From: a bacterium
GTDB lineage: Bacteria; AUK180
DNA: 24,639 bases
Reading direction: 5' to 3'
NCBI GenBank assembly: GCA_021162505.1
Contig: JAGGYO010000206.1
Coordinates: 1-24,639 of the forward strand
Shown: in pieces, positions 9,238 to 17,538 of the stretch
Position numbering within the stretch: position 1 is the stretch's first letter
Layout of the letters: the number at the start of each line of letters is the position of its first letter
The notes under the pieces: model-generated
What the model was told of the DNA's origin: nothing
Databases searched by the model: none
Seen by the model: only the letters and a program-made list of their open reading frames with translations
Program-made: the position numbers and the translations under genes

Positions 9238-10499
9238 TTAAGTATGCCAATTAGATATTTAAAATCTTTTTCTGGGAAGGAAAAAGAAAGACCGAATTTA
9301 AAAACGGGGTTATAAATAGTATTATCAACCGTAAGGTTAAGACCTGCATATTTAAAATAATATCTTAGTGCAAAGCGAATATTTAGAGCATCTATACCAT
9401 TATTCCAATTATATGAATCTATCCTGAAATTAAGGTTCTTCATATAATACCCAAATCCCAGTTGAGGTGTATCTCTGTAAATTCCTCCTGATAATAACAA
9501 TCTTTTGATAAGAATGTTTATATTTGCATCAAGAAGGGAATTATTATTTACATAGCTCAAGCCAAAATGATAGAATCTGTTTTTGTTAGGGAAAAAATCT
9601 ATACCTAATGAACCTTCAAAACTTTTAAATTTATATTGCGAAATAAGATCACCTTGCCAATTAAATTTCACTTCATTTCCCTTATTAATATAATTTTCTG
9701 CGGTATTTGTCAATTTATTGAGTTTTTTATAGAAATTATCATCAGTTAGTAATTTTCCCAATGAGCCCTTACCCTCTTTTATATTCTTAACAAGGGGCTT
9801 TGTGTTTTTGAAAATATCATTAAGCAGATCCAGAGAAAGATTCAATTTCGTTACGGATTTTCTTAAAGGAATGTCATCCAGTAATTTGTTCGAACGGGTA
9901 ATTAGCTGATTTCCGTTGACAATGAGGCTTTCAAGAGAAGAGGACATCCTATCGAGGGGTTTTAGCATATTGTCTAGTTTCGGGAAAATATCATTTAAAT
10001 TCTTATCAAGATTTGTCAATGCACCGTTTATTAAACCAATGCTCTTTTCAAACTTGCTCAATTTCATGGAGAAATCATTTAAATTAAAGATAAGATCCCC
10101 CATACTAACAGCGTCCCGACCAATAAAGGGCAGTTTACTGTTTTTATCATCGAAGAATCCTTCTTGTAGATCTACATTCATGATCTCCACATAATTTTCT
10201 CCAATAATACCTAATGTATTTATGTATATCTTCGCTTTTTTAGCGATCTTAATGCCTTTCTCCACAGAACATACAATGCGTGGATGTCCTTCAAAAAGAA
10301 ATACCTTTTTCACTTCTCCAACCTTTACACCGGATATCCTAACAGGTGCTCCTTTGTCCAAACCCCCGATATAACTGAAATCAACAATAATGGAATAGCT
10401 GCTCTTTCTTATTTTATAATTTGAAATGGTAATGATTAACCAAGTAGCAATAGAGATCACTGCAATAGCAAATATTCCTATTTTTAATTCTCGATTCAT
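9234..10499 (-). CDS. mlaD: MCE-domain lipid transport protein (MlaD-like) with beta-rich C-terminal domain
   Basis: Substrate-binding MCE subunit of an Mla-type phospholipid transporter, 421 residues. One N-terminal TM helix (about 5-27) anchors it in the inner membrane. The MCE domain (about 36-113) includes the signature GAPVRISGVKVGEV and GENYVEI. A long helical, coiled-coil-like stretch (about 125-275) would extend into the periplasm. Residues 280-421 differ from E. coli MlaD: they alternate polar and aromatic/aliphatic residues in successive strands, resembling an outer-membrane beta-barrel or beta-sandwich piece. GGAGGAG precedes the ATG, and the start overlaps the mlaF stop as ATGA. 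With mlaE and mlaF it makes a three-gene transporter; no mlaB or mlaC is present. Confidence 0.88.
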   Translation of the reverse strand: MNRELKIGIFAIAVISIATWLIITISNYKIRKSSYSIIVDFSYIGGLDKGAPVRISGVKVGEVKKVFLFEGHPRIVCSVEKGIKIAKKAKIYINTLGIIGENYVEIMNVDLQEGFFDDKNSKLPFIGRDAVSMGDLIFNLNDFSMKLSKFEKSIGLINGALTNLDKNLNDIFPKLDNMLKPLDRMSSSLESLIVNGNQLITRSNKLLDDIPLRKSVTKLNLSLDLLNDIFKNTKPLVKNIKEGKGSLGKLLTDDNFYKKLNKLTNTAENYINKGNEVKFNWQGDLISQYKFKSFEGSLGIDFFPNKNRFYHFGLSYVNNNSLLDANINILIKRLLLSGGIYRDTPQLGFGYYMKNLNFRIDSYNWNNGIDALNIRFALRYYFKYAGLNLTVDNTIYNPVFKFGLSFSFPEKDFKYLIGILK

Positions 10500-11269
10500 T
10501 TCTCCTCCAATATGGTCTCAATAGGTCCGTTGATACTTCCCTTTATGAATTGATCTAAATATTCGTTCTTATAATTCTTTAAATTTTCCGTCTCGGTCAA
10601 TGCGACAAGTTTCCCTTTATATAACAGTCCGATCCTTTGAGAGATCCGGATGGAACTCTTTATATCATGACTAACTATTATGGAAGTGATGTTCTTTTTT
10701 TTATTCAGGTCTTTAATGAGCTTATTTATTACAGAAGCGGTTATGGGGTCCAGCCCGGTAATGGGTTCGTCATAAAGAATAACACTTGGATTAAGAGCAA
10801 TGGTCCTTGCTAATGCAACCCTTTTTTGCATACCTCCGGATAACTGATCGGAAAACAGCGTTTCAATATTTTTCAGCCCTACCTCCATTAATAGTTCCCT
10901 TACTAATATTTTCAGCTCTTCATCTGTTTTTTTAAGCATATGTTCCCGTATTTGGAATGAAACATTATCGAAAACATTTAAAGAGTCAAAAAGGGCTCCA
11001 TTTTGAAAAAGCATTCCCATTTTTTTCCTGATCTCAATCCATGCTTTGGGTGAAGCATTGGTAATATCTTCTCCATTGAAGAATATCTTTCCTGAATCCG
11101 GTTCGAGTAACCCGATCAATAATTTGATGAAAACGGATTTACCAACACCACTTTGTCCCATGAGCGTGAAGATCTCGCCTTTTGCAAAGGAAATGGATAC
11201 ATCATCAAGTACTGTCAGTTTTCCGAATTTCTTACATAAGTGCTCTGTTCTTAAAATTTCTTCTACCAT
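10496..11269 (-). CDS. mlaF: ABC transporter ATPase, MlaF-like
   Basis: ATPase that powers the MCE lipid transporter at the inner membrane, 257 residues from the chosen ATG. Walker A is GQSGVGKS (38-45), the Q-loop Gln is Q89, the signature is LSGGMQKR (143-150), Walker B is VILYDE (163-168), and the switch His is H201. The C-terminal tail shows the family's usual extension. An ATG 27 nt upstream (11296) is also possible and would deepen the overlap with mlaE from 7 to 34 nt. Neither start has a clear Shine-Dalgarno, so coupling to mlaE translation is likely. I chose the inner start because the homologous region begins right after it (MVEEILRTEHL). Confidence 0.93.
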   Translation of the reverse strand: MVEEILRTEHLCKKFGKLTVLDDVSISFAKGEIFTLMGQSGVGKSVFIKLLIGLLEPDSGKIFFNGEDITNASPKAWIEIRKKMGMLFQNGALFDSLNVFDNVSFQIREHMLKKTDEELKILVRELLMEVGLKNIETLFSDQLSGGMQKRVALARTIALNPSVILYDEPITGLDPITASVINKLIKDLNKKKNITSIIVSHDIKSSIRISQRIGLLYKGKLVALTETENLKNYKNEYLDQFIKGSINGPIETILEEK

Positions 11270-12030
11270 ATTATTAAATTTAAAATATAATCCCATAAGA
11301 GGATCAATTCCATTGCAATGACCACCGACTCCATTGTGGCTTTCCCCACACCTTTGCTACCGCCACGAACATAAAAACCTTTCCAGCATCCTATCCAGGC
11401 AATGATCATTCCAAAGGTCAGACCCTTTATCATAGATGCAAAAAAATCCTTTAATGTAACATCAGCAAATGCCTGTGAAATGAATGTAGTGGAATTCAAT
11501 CCTAAAACAAATTTTCCAACAACCATTCCGCCCAAAATACCAACAAAGTCAGCCATTATTACAATGCCTAACATTGCAAATGTTGTCGACAAAAAACGCG
11601 GGGAAGAAAGATACTGGATTGGATTGACCCCCATTGTGGTCAGGGCATCGATCTGTTCCGTTACTTTCATTGTTCCTATCTCTGCTGTCAAGGCGGCGCC
11701 GACCCGCCCGGCCATAACAAGCCCTGCAAGTACAGGAGCAAGTTCTCTTATCAACGATAAACCCAAAGAACCCGGGCAAACCGATTCAAGATTATACTGT
11801 TTTAAGGAATAGTAAAGCTGAACAATAAAGATCATTCCGGTAAATGTTGAGCTGATTAATGCAACGGGAAGCGTCTGAATGCCGATCTTTTCCATTTGTT
11901 CAAGAAAAACCTGTTTTCTAAACGGCTTTCGCAATGTCCATTTAACGGTTTCAAGGATAAATATTGCTAAACTCCCCACGCTTTTAAAAAAAAATATAAA
12001 AAAATCTATAATGATCCTAAATATTAACAT
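11263..12030 (-). CDS. mlaE: MlaE-like ABC transporter permease
   Basis: Integral membrane permease of the MCE lipid transport system, 255 residues, the usual family size. The diagnostic central block is present: RELAPVLAGLVMAGRVGAA followed by LTAEIGTMKVTEQIDAL and MGVNP. Several hydrophobic helices surround it, and an amphipathic N-terminal helix (MLIFRIIIDFF) opens the protein. It starts 10 nt after dnaB and overlaps mlaF by 7 nt. The order mlaE-mlaF-mlaD is the standard core, here embedded between replication and repair genes. Confidence 0.95.
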   Translation of the reverse strand: MLIFRIIIDFFIFFFKSVGSLAIFILETVKWTLRKPFRKQVFLEQMEKIGIQTLPVALISSTFTGMIFIVQLYYSLKQYNLESVCPGSLGLSLIRELAPVLAGLVMAGRVGAALTAEIGTMKVTEQIDALTTMGVNPIQYLSSPRFLSTTFAMLGIVIMADFVGILGGMVVGKFVLGLNSTTFISQAFADVTLKDFFASMIKGLTFGMIIAWIGCWKGFYVRGGSKGVGKATMESVVIAMELILLWDYILNLIIW

Positions 12031-12040
12031 CTATTAAAAA

Positions 12041-13456
12041 TTAACTCAATTCTTCAAATAAGAATTTATATTTGAAGAATTCATATTTTACAAGCCCCGT
12101 CTCCCCGTTCCTGTTTTTTTCAAGACTAAGATTTACATTCGCTATTGATGCATTTTTATCTACTTCTTCACCTTCTTTAACTTCATCCCAAAGGAACATT
12201 ACAATATCGGCATCCTGTTCCAAGGCTCCTGAATCCCTAAGGTCGGAAAGTTTTGGTGCTTTATCTTTTCTATCGTATTTTTCTATGCTTCGAGATAATT
12301 GGGATAAAGATACAACAGCAGTATTGGTTTCCCGTGCTATCTCTTTTAATTCGCCGGATATCTGCGTGATCTCTCTCAATCGTGATTCCATATTCTTCTT
12401 GGGTTTAATGAACTGTAAATAATCGATAAACACTGCATCAATATCGTAATCGATCTTATACTTCCGAGTAATGTTCTTTATTTCATCAATTTTCATATTA
12501 CTATCATCAACGATGTAGATATTTTCCGCATATTTTAAAACAGTGTCCATGGCTGTGTTCAAGATCTTTCCGATATCCGCCCCCGGAAATTTTTCTTCAA
12601 GTACAGAAAGGTCATTCTTCATTATTTTTGAAAAAGGGATCTCCAAGGTCATGGAAAGATATCTACCGATGATCTGAAAAGCGGGTTGTTCCAGAGAAAA
12701 GAAAAGAATCTTTTTCCCTTCCAATGCCATTTGTTTCATTATGTTCAAAGCAAATGTGGTTTTTCCTTTTGAAGCTCTTGCACCGATAAGAATAAAATTC
12801 CCCGGGAGAAAACCCCCGCCCAATTTTTCATCCAATAGTTCGTATTGTGTGGGTATAAAAGTGTTTTCATAAGTTCCTTCAATGAGCTTTTCCACCACCT
12901 CATTTTTAAAATCCACTACCTTCTTTCCTAAATTATCTTCTTTCTTTTTATCAATGGAAAATTTTGTTACATCGTTAAAATTTTTAATGATCTCGTCCAA
13001 TATTTCTCCAATATCTTTTTGTTGGAAGGAATGCTCCATAATTATGCTGTTTTTAGTGATGATATCTCGATAAACGGATTTTTCCCTGATTATATGTACA
13101 TAGGTGTCAATATTATGAAAAAAATTTGTTGAAGCTACGATCTGTGAAATGGTATCTTCACCGACCTGTTCAAATTTGTCATTTTTTACGAGATAGTCCC
13201 TGATTTCACCGATCTCTATGGGCTTATTAGAATTATAGAGTTTGTTAATGGCTTCAAAAATGAGTCGATATTTTTGAGTAAAAAAGTCATCCACTTTCAG
13301 AGACGACACAATATTAGTAATAATATTAGGATTTAAGAAAATACTTGAAAGTACAACGGCTTCTGCCTGCTCATCATGCGGCAATTGCTCGTCATACCTA
13401 ACTGCTTTCTTCTTCTCTTTTTTCTTCTTCTTTTCTTTGTCCAGATTCATCCTCAT
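12041..13456 (-). CDS. dnaB: Replicative DNA helicase DnaB
   Basis: Hexameric replicative helicase, 471 residues. The N-terminal DnaG-interaction domain begins around PHDEQAEAVVLSSIF, and the RecA-like motor follows: Walker A GARASKGKTT (225-234, K232), Walker B FIDYLQ, and the later motif LSQLSRSIE with LSDLRDSGALEQDADIV. The first 20 residues are unusually lysine-rich and lie in the 59-nt overlap with the end of rplI. ATG codons at 13456 and 13450 are both possible, and no good Shine-Dalgarno stands before either. No in-frame ATG, GTG or TTG follows before the conserved domain begins, so the overlap appears real. rplI-dnaB adjacency is common in bacteria. Confidence 0.96.
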   Translation of the reverse strand: MRMNLDKEKKKKKEKKKAVRYDEQLPHDEQAEAVVLSSIFLNPNIITNIVSSLKVDDFFTQKYRLIFEAINKLYNSNKPIEIGEIRDYLVKNDKFEQVGEDTISQIVASTNFFHNIDTYVHIIREKSVYRDIITKNSIIMEHSFQQKDIGEILDEIIKNFNDVTKFSIDKKKEDNLGKKVVDFKNEVVEKLIEGTYENTFIPTQYELLDEKLGGGFLPGNFILIGARASKGKTTFALNIMKQMALEGKKILFFSLEQPAFQIIGRYLSMTLEIPFSKIMKNDLSVLEEKFPGADIGKILNTAMDTVLKYAENIYIVDDSNMKIDEIKNITRKYKIDYDIDAVFIDYLQFIKPKKNMESRLREITQISGELKEIARETNTAVVSLSQLSRSIEKYDRKDKAPKLSDLRDSGALEQDADIVMFLWDEVKEGEEVDKNASIANVNLSLEKNRNGETGLVKYEFFKYKFLFEELS

Positions 13457-13892
13457 TTAACACATGTACTTTAATTTGGGCTTCTTTACCAAATTTTAGT
13501 TTCACTATAACGGGGAAGTTCCCCGTTGTTTTTATATGTTCGTCCAACATAACATGGTCCTTATCAATTTTGAAACCGCTTTTCTCAAGCTCCTCAACAA
13601 TTTGTTTTTCAGAGATTGAACCATAAAGAATATTCTCATCGTGAACCTTAGCTTTAAAGGTGATCTCTACTCCGTCAAGCTTGCCAACTAATTGTTCTTC
13701 GTTTTCAATTAATTTACGCTCTCTTTTTTCAATGGATGCTTTTTCCATATTGAATCTTTTGAGATTTCCTGTAGAGTATGGTACCGCGATTTTCTGCGGA
13801 ATGAGATAATTCCTTGCAAAACCGTCTTTTACATTGGCTACTTCGCCGCGTTTTCCTGTTTTTTTATAGTCCTGAAAAAAAATTACCTTCAT
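13398..13892 (-). CDS. rplI: 50S ribosomal protein L9
   Basis: Large-subunit protein that binds 23S rRNA, 164 residues. The N-terminal RNA-binding domain shows the signature GKRGEVANVKDGFARNYLIP. A connecting helix (about 45-75) and the C-terminal domain follow. The last 20 or so residues (from NEDESGQRKEEE) are a charged tail beyond the normal L9 end, encoded by a purine-rich stretch that also encodes the DnaB N-terminus in another frame. The ATG lies 3 nt after the rpsR stop, and AAGGGG at the rpsR end may serve as ribosome-binding site. Confidence 0.97.
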   Translation of the reverse strand: MKVIFFQDYKKTGKRGEVANVKDGFARNYLIPQKIAVPYSTGNLKRFNMEKASIEKRERKLIENEEQLVGKLDGVEITFKAKVHDENILYGSISEKQIVEELEKSGFKIDKDHVMLDEHIKTTGNFPVIVKLKFGKEAQIKVHVLNEDESGQRKEEEKREEESS

Positions 13893-13895
13893 AAA

Positions 13896-14138
13896 TTAAC
13901 GCCCCTTTTTCATTTTTCTTTTATGCATTGTGGAATCATAAGGCAAAAGTGCCATATAACGCGCTCGTTTAATTGCTATAGTAAGTTGTCTTTGATGATA
14001 GGAACATGCACCCGTTATTCTTCTTGGCAAGATCCTGCCTCTTTCTGTGATGAACCTTTTTAATGTTTCTACATCCTTATAATCTATTTTTTTCATGCCT
14101 TTTGAACAAAATAGGCATCTTTTTCTTTTCTTTAACAT
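13896..14138 (-). CDS. rpsR: 30S ribosomal protein S18 (cysteine-containing form)
   Basis: Small-subunit protein that pairs with S6, 80 residues. The core ITERGRILPRRITGACSYHQ is diagnostic. C8, C11, C45 and H48 are placed as a possible zinc-binding set, as in the C+ forms of S18 known in many bacteria. GGGAGGA lies before the ATG and overlaps the ssb stop region. The gene sits in the conserved order rpsF-ssb-rpsR-rplI. Confidence 0.97.
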   Translation of the reverse strand: MLKKRKRCLFCSKGMKKIDYKDVETLKRFITERGRILPRRITGACSYHQRQLTIAIKRARYMALLPYDSTMHKRKMKKGR

Positions 14139-14147
14139 ATTTCCTCC

Positions 14148-14651
14148 CTATTGATCGGTCTCATTGTTCCAGAGATCCGTTGTATCTTCTTTATCATTGT
14201 CACTCGTTTCCGGTTTCGTTTCTTCCGTTTTGGGAATATTTGTCTCTTGCTGTGTTTCGCTTTTATGATAATCATCATTGCCGAAATTACTTGCTTCATC
14301 AAGACTTCTGCCATGTTTAGTAATGAAACTTAATCTATCTGCTACAACATCCAAATAAGATCTTTGCGAACCGTCAGCTGTAGTGTACTTATTTTGTGTC
14401 AAACGGCCTTCAACAAATATGTTTGCACCCTTTTTAACATCCAGCATTTTTTCTGCCCACCTATTCCATGCGGTAATTCTAATGAAGGCAACTTCTTCTT
14501 TTTTTGTGGTGGGATCACCGTAAGAACCAAACCAAACTCTATTTATGGCAATTGTAAAATTACATACCTTTACATCGTTGTTCAATGTCTTAACTTCAGG
14601 ATCAGCGGTTAGATTTCCCCCTAACAATATCTTGTTCAGATAAAAACTCAT
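14148..14651 (-). CDS. ssb: Single-stranded DNA-binding protein
   Basis: Binds ssDNA in replication and repair, 167 residues. The OB fold occupies about residues 1-115, with NKILLGGNLTADPEVK, ITAWNRWAEK and IFVEGRLTQNKY as family signatures. A disordered Glu/Thr/Asn-rich tail follows. The C-terminus reads DLWNNETDQ and lacks the acidic DDxPF tip through which typical SSBs recruit partner proteins. An AAGGAG Shine-Dalgarno lies in the 10-nt gap after rpsF. Its position between rpsF and rpsR is the standard bacterial arrangement. Confidence 0.96.
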   Translation of the reverse strand: MSFYLNKILLGGNLTADPEVKTLNNDVKVCNFTIAINRVWFGSYGDPTTKKEEVAFIRITAWNRWAEKMLDVKKGANIFVEGRLTQNKYTTADGSQRSYLDVVADRLSFITKHGRSLDEASNFGNDDYHKSETQQETNIPKTEETKPETSDNDKEDTTDLWNNETDQ

Positions 14652-14661
14652 ATATCACTCC

Positions 14662-14955
14662 TTAATCATTCAGTAAAACAGGCATATATCTTAAAACATT
14701 ATCGTCATATTTTAGCATTTCATTCAATTTTCCGTTAAAATCTGTAGATGCTTCATAGGTAATGGTAATATATATACCAGCATTTTCTTTTTTTATGCTA
14801 TAAGCCAATGACCTTTTTTCAATATTGGGTTCGCTCAAGAACTTTCCATTTGTTTCTTCGATTAATGTATTAATTCCTTTCAAATGTTTTTGAACCTCAT
14901 CTTCTACCAAATTTGGTCTTAAAACAAGCATTAATTCGTATTTACCAAGTTTCAT
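14662..14955 (-). CDS. rpsF: 30S ribosomal protein S6
   Basis: Small-subunit ribosomal protein of 97 residues, normal family length. The start KYELMLVLRPNL, the block EKRSLAYSIKKENAGIYITITY and the end DDNVLRYMPVLL match S6. A strong AGGAGG precedes the ATG, and the last bases of hppA (its TAG) form part of this ribosome-binding site. S6 and S18 contact each other in the ribosome, and both genes flank ssb here. Confidence 0.97.
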   Translation of the reverse strand: MKLGKYELMLVLRPNLVEDEVQKHLKGINTLIEETNGKFLSEPNIEKRSLAYSIKKENAGIYITITYEASTDFNGKLNEMLKYDDNVLRYMPVLLND

Positions 14956-14963
14956 ATAACCTC

Positions 14964-16994
14964 CTAAAAAATACTATTTTTAAAAAAATCAATTATCTTT
15001 ATCCATAGATCTGTTTTTGCTATTAGTGGAGCAAAGACCAATGATACAATGGACATTAATTTTATCAATATATTTAACGATGGACCCGAGGTATCTTTGA
15101 AAGGATCACCTACGGTATCCCCAACGACAGCGGCTTTATGAATATCAGATCCCTTCCCGCCAAATTTGCATTTACCGCTCTCTATGAATTTTTTTGCATT
15201 ATCCCAAATTGCTCCGGAATTGGACATAAGGATCGCGTTCAAAACTCCTGATACAGTGGCCCCTGCCAACATTCCTATGAGAGCTCTGGGACCTAAAATG
15301 AACCCTACGAAGAGAGGTGACAATACAGCCAATAATGCAGGCACTACCATTTTATGGAGGCCGGCTGAGGTGGCGATCTTAACACATTCATCACTGTCCG
15401 GCTCAGCTTTCCCTTCCATTAATCCCTTAATATCTTTGAATTGTCTTCGTACTTCTAATACCATTTTATTCGCAGCATAAGATACCGCTTGCAATGTCAA
15501 TGCATTAAAGACGAAAGGCAGTAAAGCACCTATAAATATACCGATCAATACCAGAGCAGAATTTATGGTGGGATTGAATGAAGGATTTTCGTGGAGAATT
15601 GTTGTGGAGAAAGCGTTCAATAATGCCAATGCCGTTAAAGCAGCAGAAGCAATTGCAAATCCCTTCCCTATTGCAGCAGTAGTATTACCCAATGCGTCCA
15701 ATTTATCCGTCCTTTCTCTGACATCCTTACCGAAATCCGCCATCTCGCTTATACCACCGGCATTATCGGCAATGGGACCATAAGCATCAACAGACATAAT
15801 GATACCGACTATGGAAAGCATTCCAACGGCAGATATGGCTACACCATAAACACCGCCTGCTAAAAATGATACGGAAGTTGAAATAACAATAACCAAGATA
15901 GGGAAGATGGTTGAAAAATTTCCCCATGCAAATCCCGAAAGAATATTTGTTGCTGCACCAGTTTGCGAGTCCTGAGCAACGATTTTAACAGGTTTTCCCG
16001 AGGTATAATATTCTGTTGAGATACCTATTAATAATCCGCTTATAAGTCCGGATAAAATGGGCCAGAATATTTTTAAATTTTGGGGCGATAGCCATTTAAC
16101 AATAAATATCACTCCAATGATAAATAATGCACTTACGATCCAAGTAGAGAGGTTCAATGCCATTGAGGGTGATCTTTTTGAGAACATTTTAACGAACAAA
16201 ACACCGAACATGGAGAAAAATAGACCTACGGTTGCTATAAATACGGGTAACATCATCATATTAATACTTTCTTTTCCCATAAATGCAGCTATTGCCATAG
16301 TAGCAATGATAGAACCCACATAAGATTCAAAAAGGTCGGCACCCATTCCGGCAGTATCACCAACATTATCACCAACATTATCCGCAATAACTGCGGGATT
16401 TCTCGGGTCATCTTCAGGAATACCTGCTTCAATTTTTCCAACAAGATCAGCACCGATATCAGCGGATTTAGTAAAGATCCCTCCACCGACCCTAGCAAAT
16501 AGGGCAATTGAAGAAGCACCCATTGCAAAACCGGTGATTATACTGGTGTCTTTTGTTAAATATAGGACTATTGCAATACCCAATAATCCTAAACTTCCAA
16601 CTGCAATACCCATGGTAGATCCTCCGGAAAATGCAGTTATTAGAGCTTCCGAAATACCTTTTTTGGCTGCTTCCGCGGCTCTAACATTGGTTAATGTTGC
16701 AGAATTCATTCCGATATAACCGGCTAACATTGAGAAAAAACCTCCCAATAAAAATGCTAATGCCGTATGAATGTTTATAGCAAGCCATAAAACAATGAAA
16801 ATAATTGCTATAAAAACAGCTATTATTGTATATTCTCTTCTAAGAAAGGTCATTGCGCCGCTACGGATCTTCTCGCCGATCTTTTTGGCTTTTTCATCCT
16901 CTATCTTAATCTTTGAAATAGATAAAGTGTTGATAATGGCATATAATATACCCAATAATGCAAGACCTATGGGGATAAAAAGTAATTTATTCAT
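14964..16994 (-). CDS. hppA: Membrane-bound ion-translocating pyrophosphatase (K+-dependent, probably Na+-pumping)
   Basis: Integral membrane enzyme that couples PPi hydrolysis to cation export, 676 residues with about 16 TM helices. The catalytic motifs are intact: EDDPRNPAVIADNVGDNVGD and VGDTVGDPFKDTSGPS. GNTTAAIG (A440, G443) carries Ala/Gly where K+-independent enzymes carry Lys/Thr, which marks the K+-dependent class. DLFESYVGS has the helix-6 Glu (E223) at the place typical of Na+-pumping enzymes rather than one turn later as in plant H+-PPases. A dual Na+/H+ enzyme cannot be excluded. I chose the ATG at 16994 (AGGAGA Shine-Dalgarno, 8-nt overlap with pth) over the upstream in-frame ATG at 17036. 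Confidence 0.95.
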   Translation of the reverse strand: MNKLLFIPIGLALLGILYAIINTLSISKIKIEDEKAKKIGEKIRSGAMTFLRREYTIIAVFIAIIFIVLWLAINIHTALAFLLGGFFSMLAGYIGMNSATLTNVRAAEAAKKGISEALITAFSGGSTMGIAVGSLGLLGIAIVLYLTKDTSIITGFAMGASSIALFARVGGGIFTKSADIGADLVGKIEAGIPEDDPRNPAVIADNVGDNVGDTAGMGADLFESYVGSIIATMAIAAFMGKESINMMMLPVFIATVGLFFSMFGVLFVKMFSKRSPSMALNLSTWIVSALFIIGVIFIVKWLSPQNLKIFWPILSGLISGLLIGISTEYYTSGKPVKIVAQDSQTGAATNILSGFAWGNFSTIFPILVIVISTSVSFLAGGVYGVAISAVGMLSIVGIIMSVDAYGPIADNAGGISEMADFGKDVRERTDKLDALGNTTAAIGKGFAIASAALTALALLNAFSTTILHENPSFNPTINSALVLIGIFIGALLPFVFNALTLQAVSYAANKMVLEVRRQFKDIKGLMEGKAEPDSDECVKIATSAGLHKMVVPALLAVLSPLFVGFILGPRALIGMLAGATVSGVLNAILMSNSGAIWDNAKKFIESGKCKFGGKGSDIHKAAVVGDTVGDPFKDTSGPSLNILIKLMSIVSLVFAPLIAKTDLWIKIIDFFKNSIF

Positions 16995-17538
16995 ATGCTC
17001 TCCTATTATATTTTGTTTGCGCTTTACTAACTCCAATGTTTATTATATCATAAATTGCATTTTTTGCAATTATAAAGGTCTTGTTTAATGTTTCTAATTC
17101 ATTGCCTGAAAAATCCTGTAAAACATAATCAATCGTCGCGATACTATTTACTTTAGATATACCTATGCGTAAGCGTAAAAAGGAATTACTCCCTATATTT
17201 TCCATAATGGATTCCAAACCTTTATGACCTCCGCTTCCACCGCCATTTTTTATTCTTAATGTCCCCAGGGGGAGATCAAGATCATCATGACAAATAATCA
17301 ACTCGTCCTTATTCAATTTGTGTTTATCCAAAAGGCATTTCACGGCATTCCCGCTTAAATTCATATAGGTCATGGGTTTAACAAATCCTTCTATCTTAGA
17401 ATTACCTTTATATAAATAACTATTACACAATCGTTTTGGCCTGCCTATTGCTCTCATATGATCTATAAACATAAAACCTGCATTGTGCCTGGTTTTTTTA
17501 TAAGACAATCCGGGGTTCCCAAGACCGATAACATACAT
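16987..17538 (-). CDS. pth: Peptidyl-tRNA hydrolase
   Basis: Releases tRNA from stalled peptidyl-tRNA, 183 residues. Family motifs are GLGNPG with N8 near the start, TRHNAGF with the catalytic H18, MTYMNLSG, and HDDLDLPLGTLRIKNGGGSGGH containing the catalytic Asp. It begins on the base immediately after the rplY stop codon with no Shine-Dalgarno, so translation is probably coupled to rplY. The 3' end overlaps hppA by 8 nt. rplY-pth adjacency is common in bacteria. Confidence 0.97.
   Translation of the reverse strand: MYVIGLGNPGLSYKKTRHNAGFMFIDHMRAIGRPKRLCNSYLYKGNSKIEGFVKPMTYMNLSGNAVKCLLDKHKLNKDELIICHDDLDLPLGTLRIKNGGGSGGHKGLESIMENIGSNSFLRLRIGISKVNSIATIDYVLQDFSGNELETLNKTFIIAKNAIYDIINIGVSKAQTKYNRRAYE

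Noticed and set aside
8819..9241. 140-residue open frame on the plus strand
   Set aside because: It lies antisense to the well-supported mutL N-terminal domain, has no ribosome-binding site and no recognisable domain.
11402..11812. 136-residue open frame on the plus strand
   Set aside because: It is antisense to mlaE, and its composition mirrors the codon use of the permease.
16995..17036. Upstream ATG for the pyrophosphatase
   Set aside because: It would add 14 charged residues inside pth. The ATG at 16994 has a good Shine-Dalgarno and the expected hydrophobic N-terminus.
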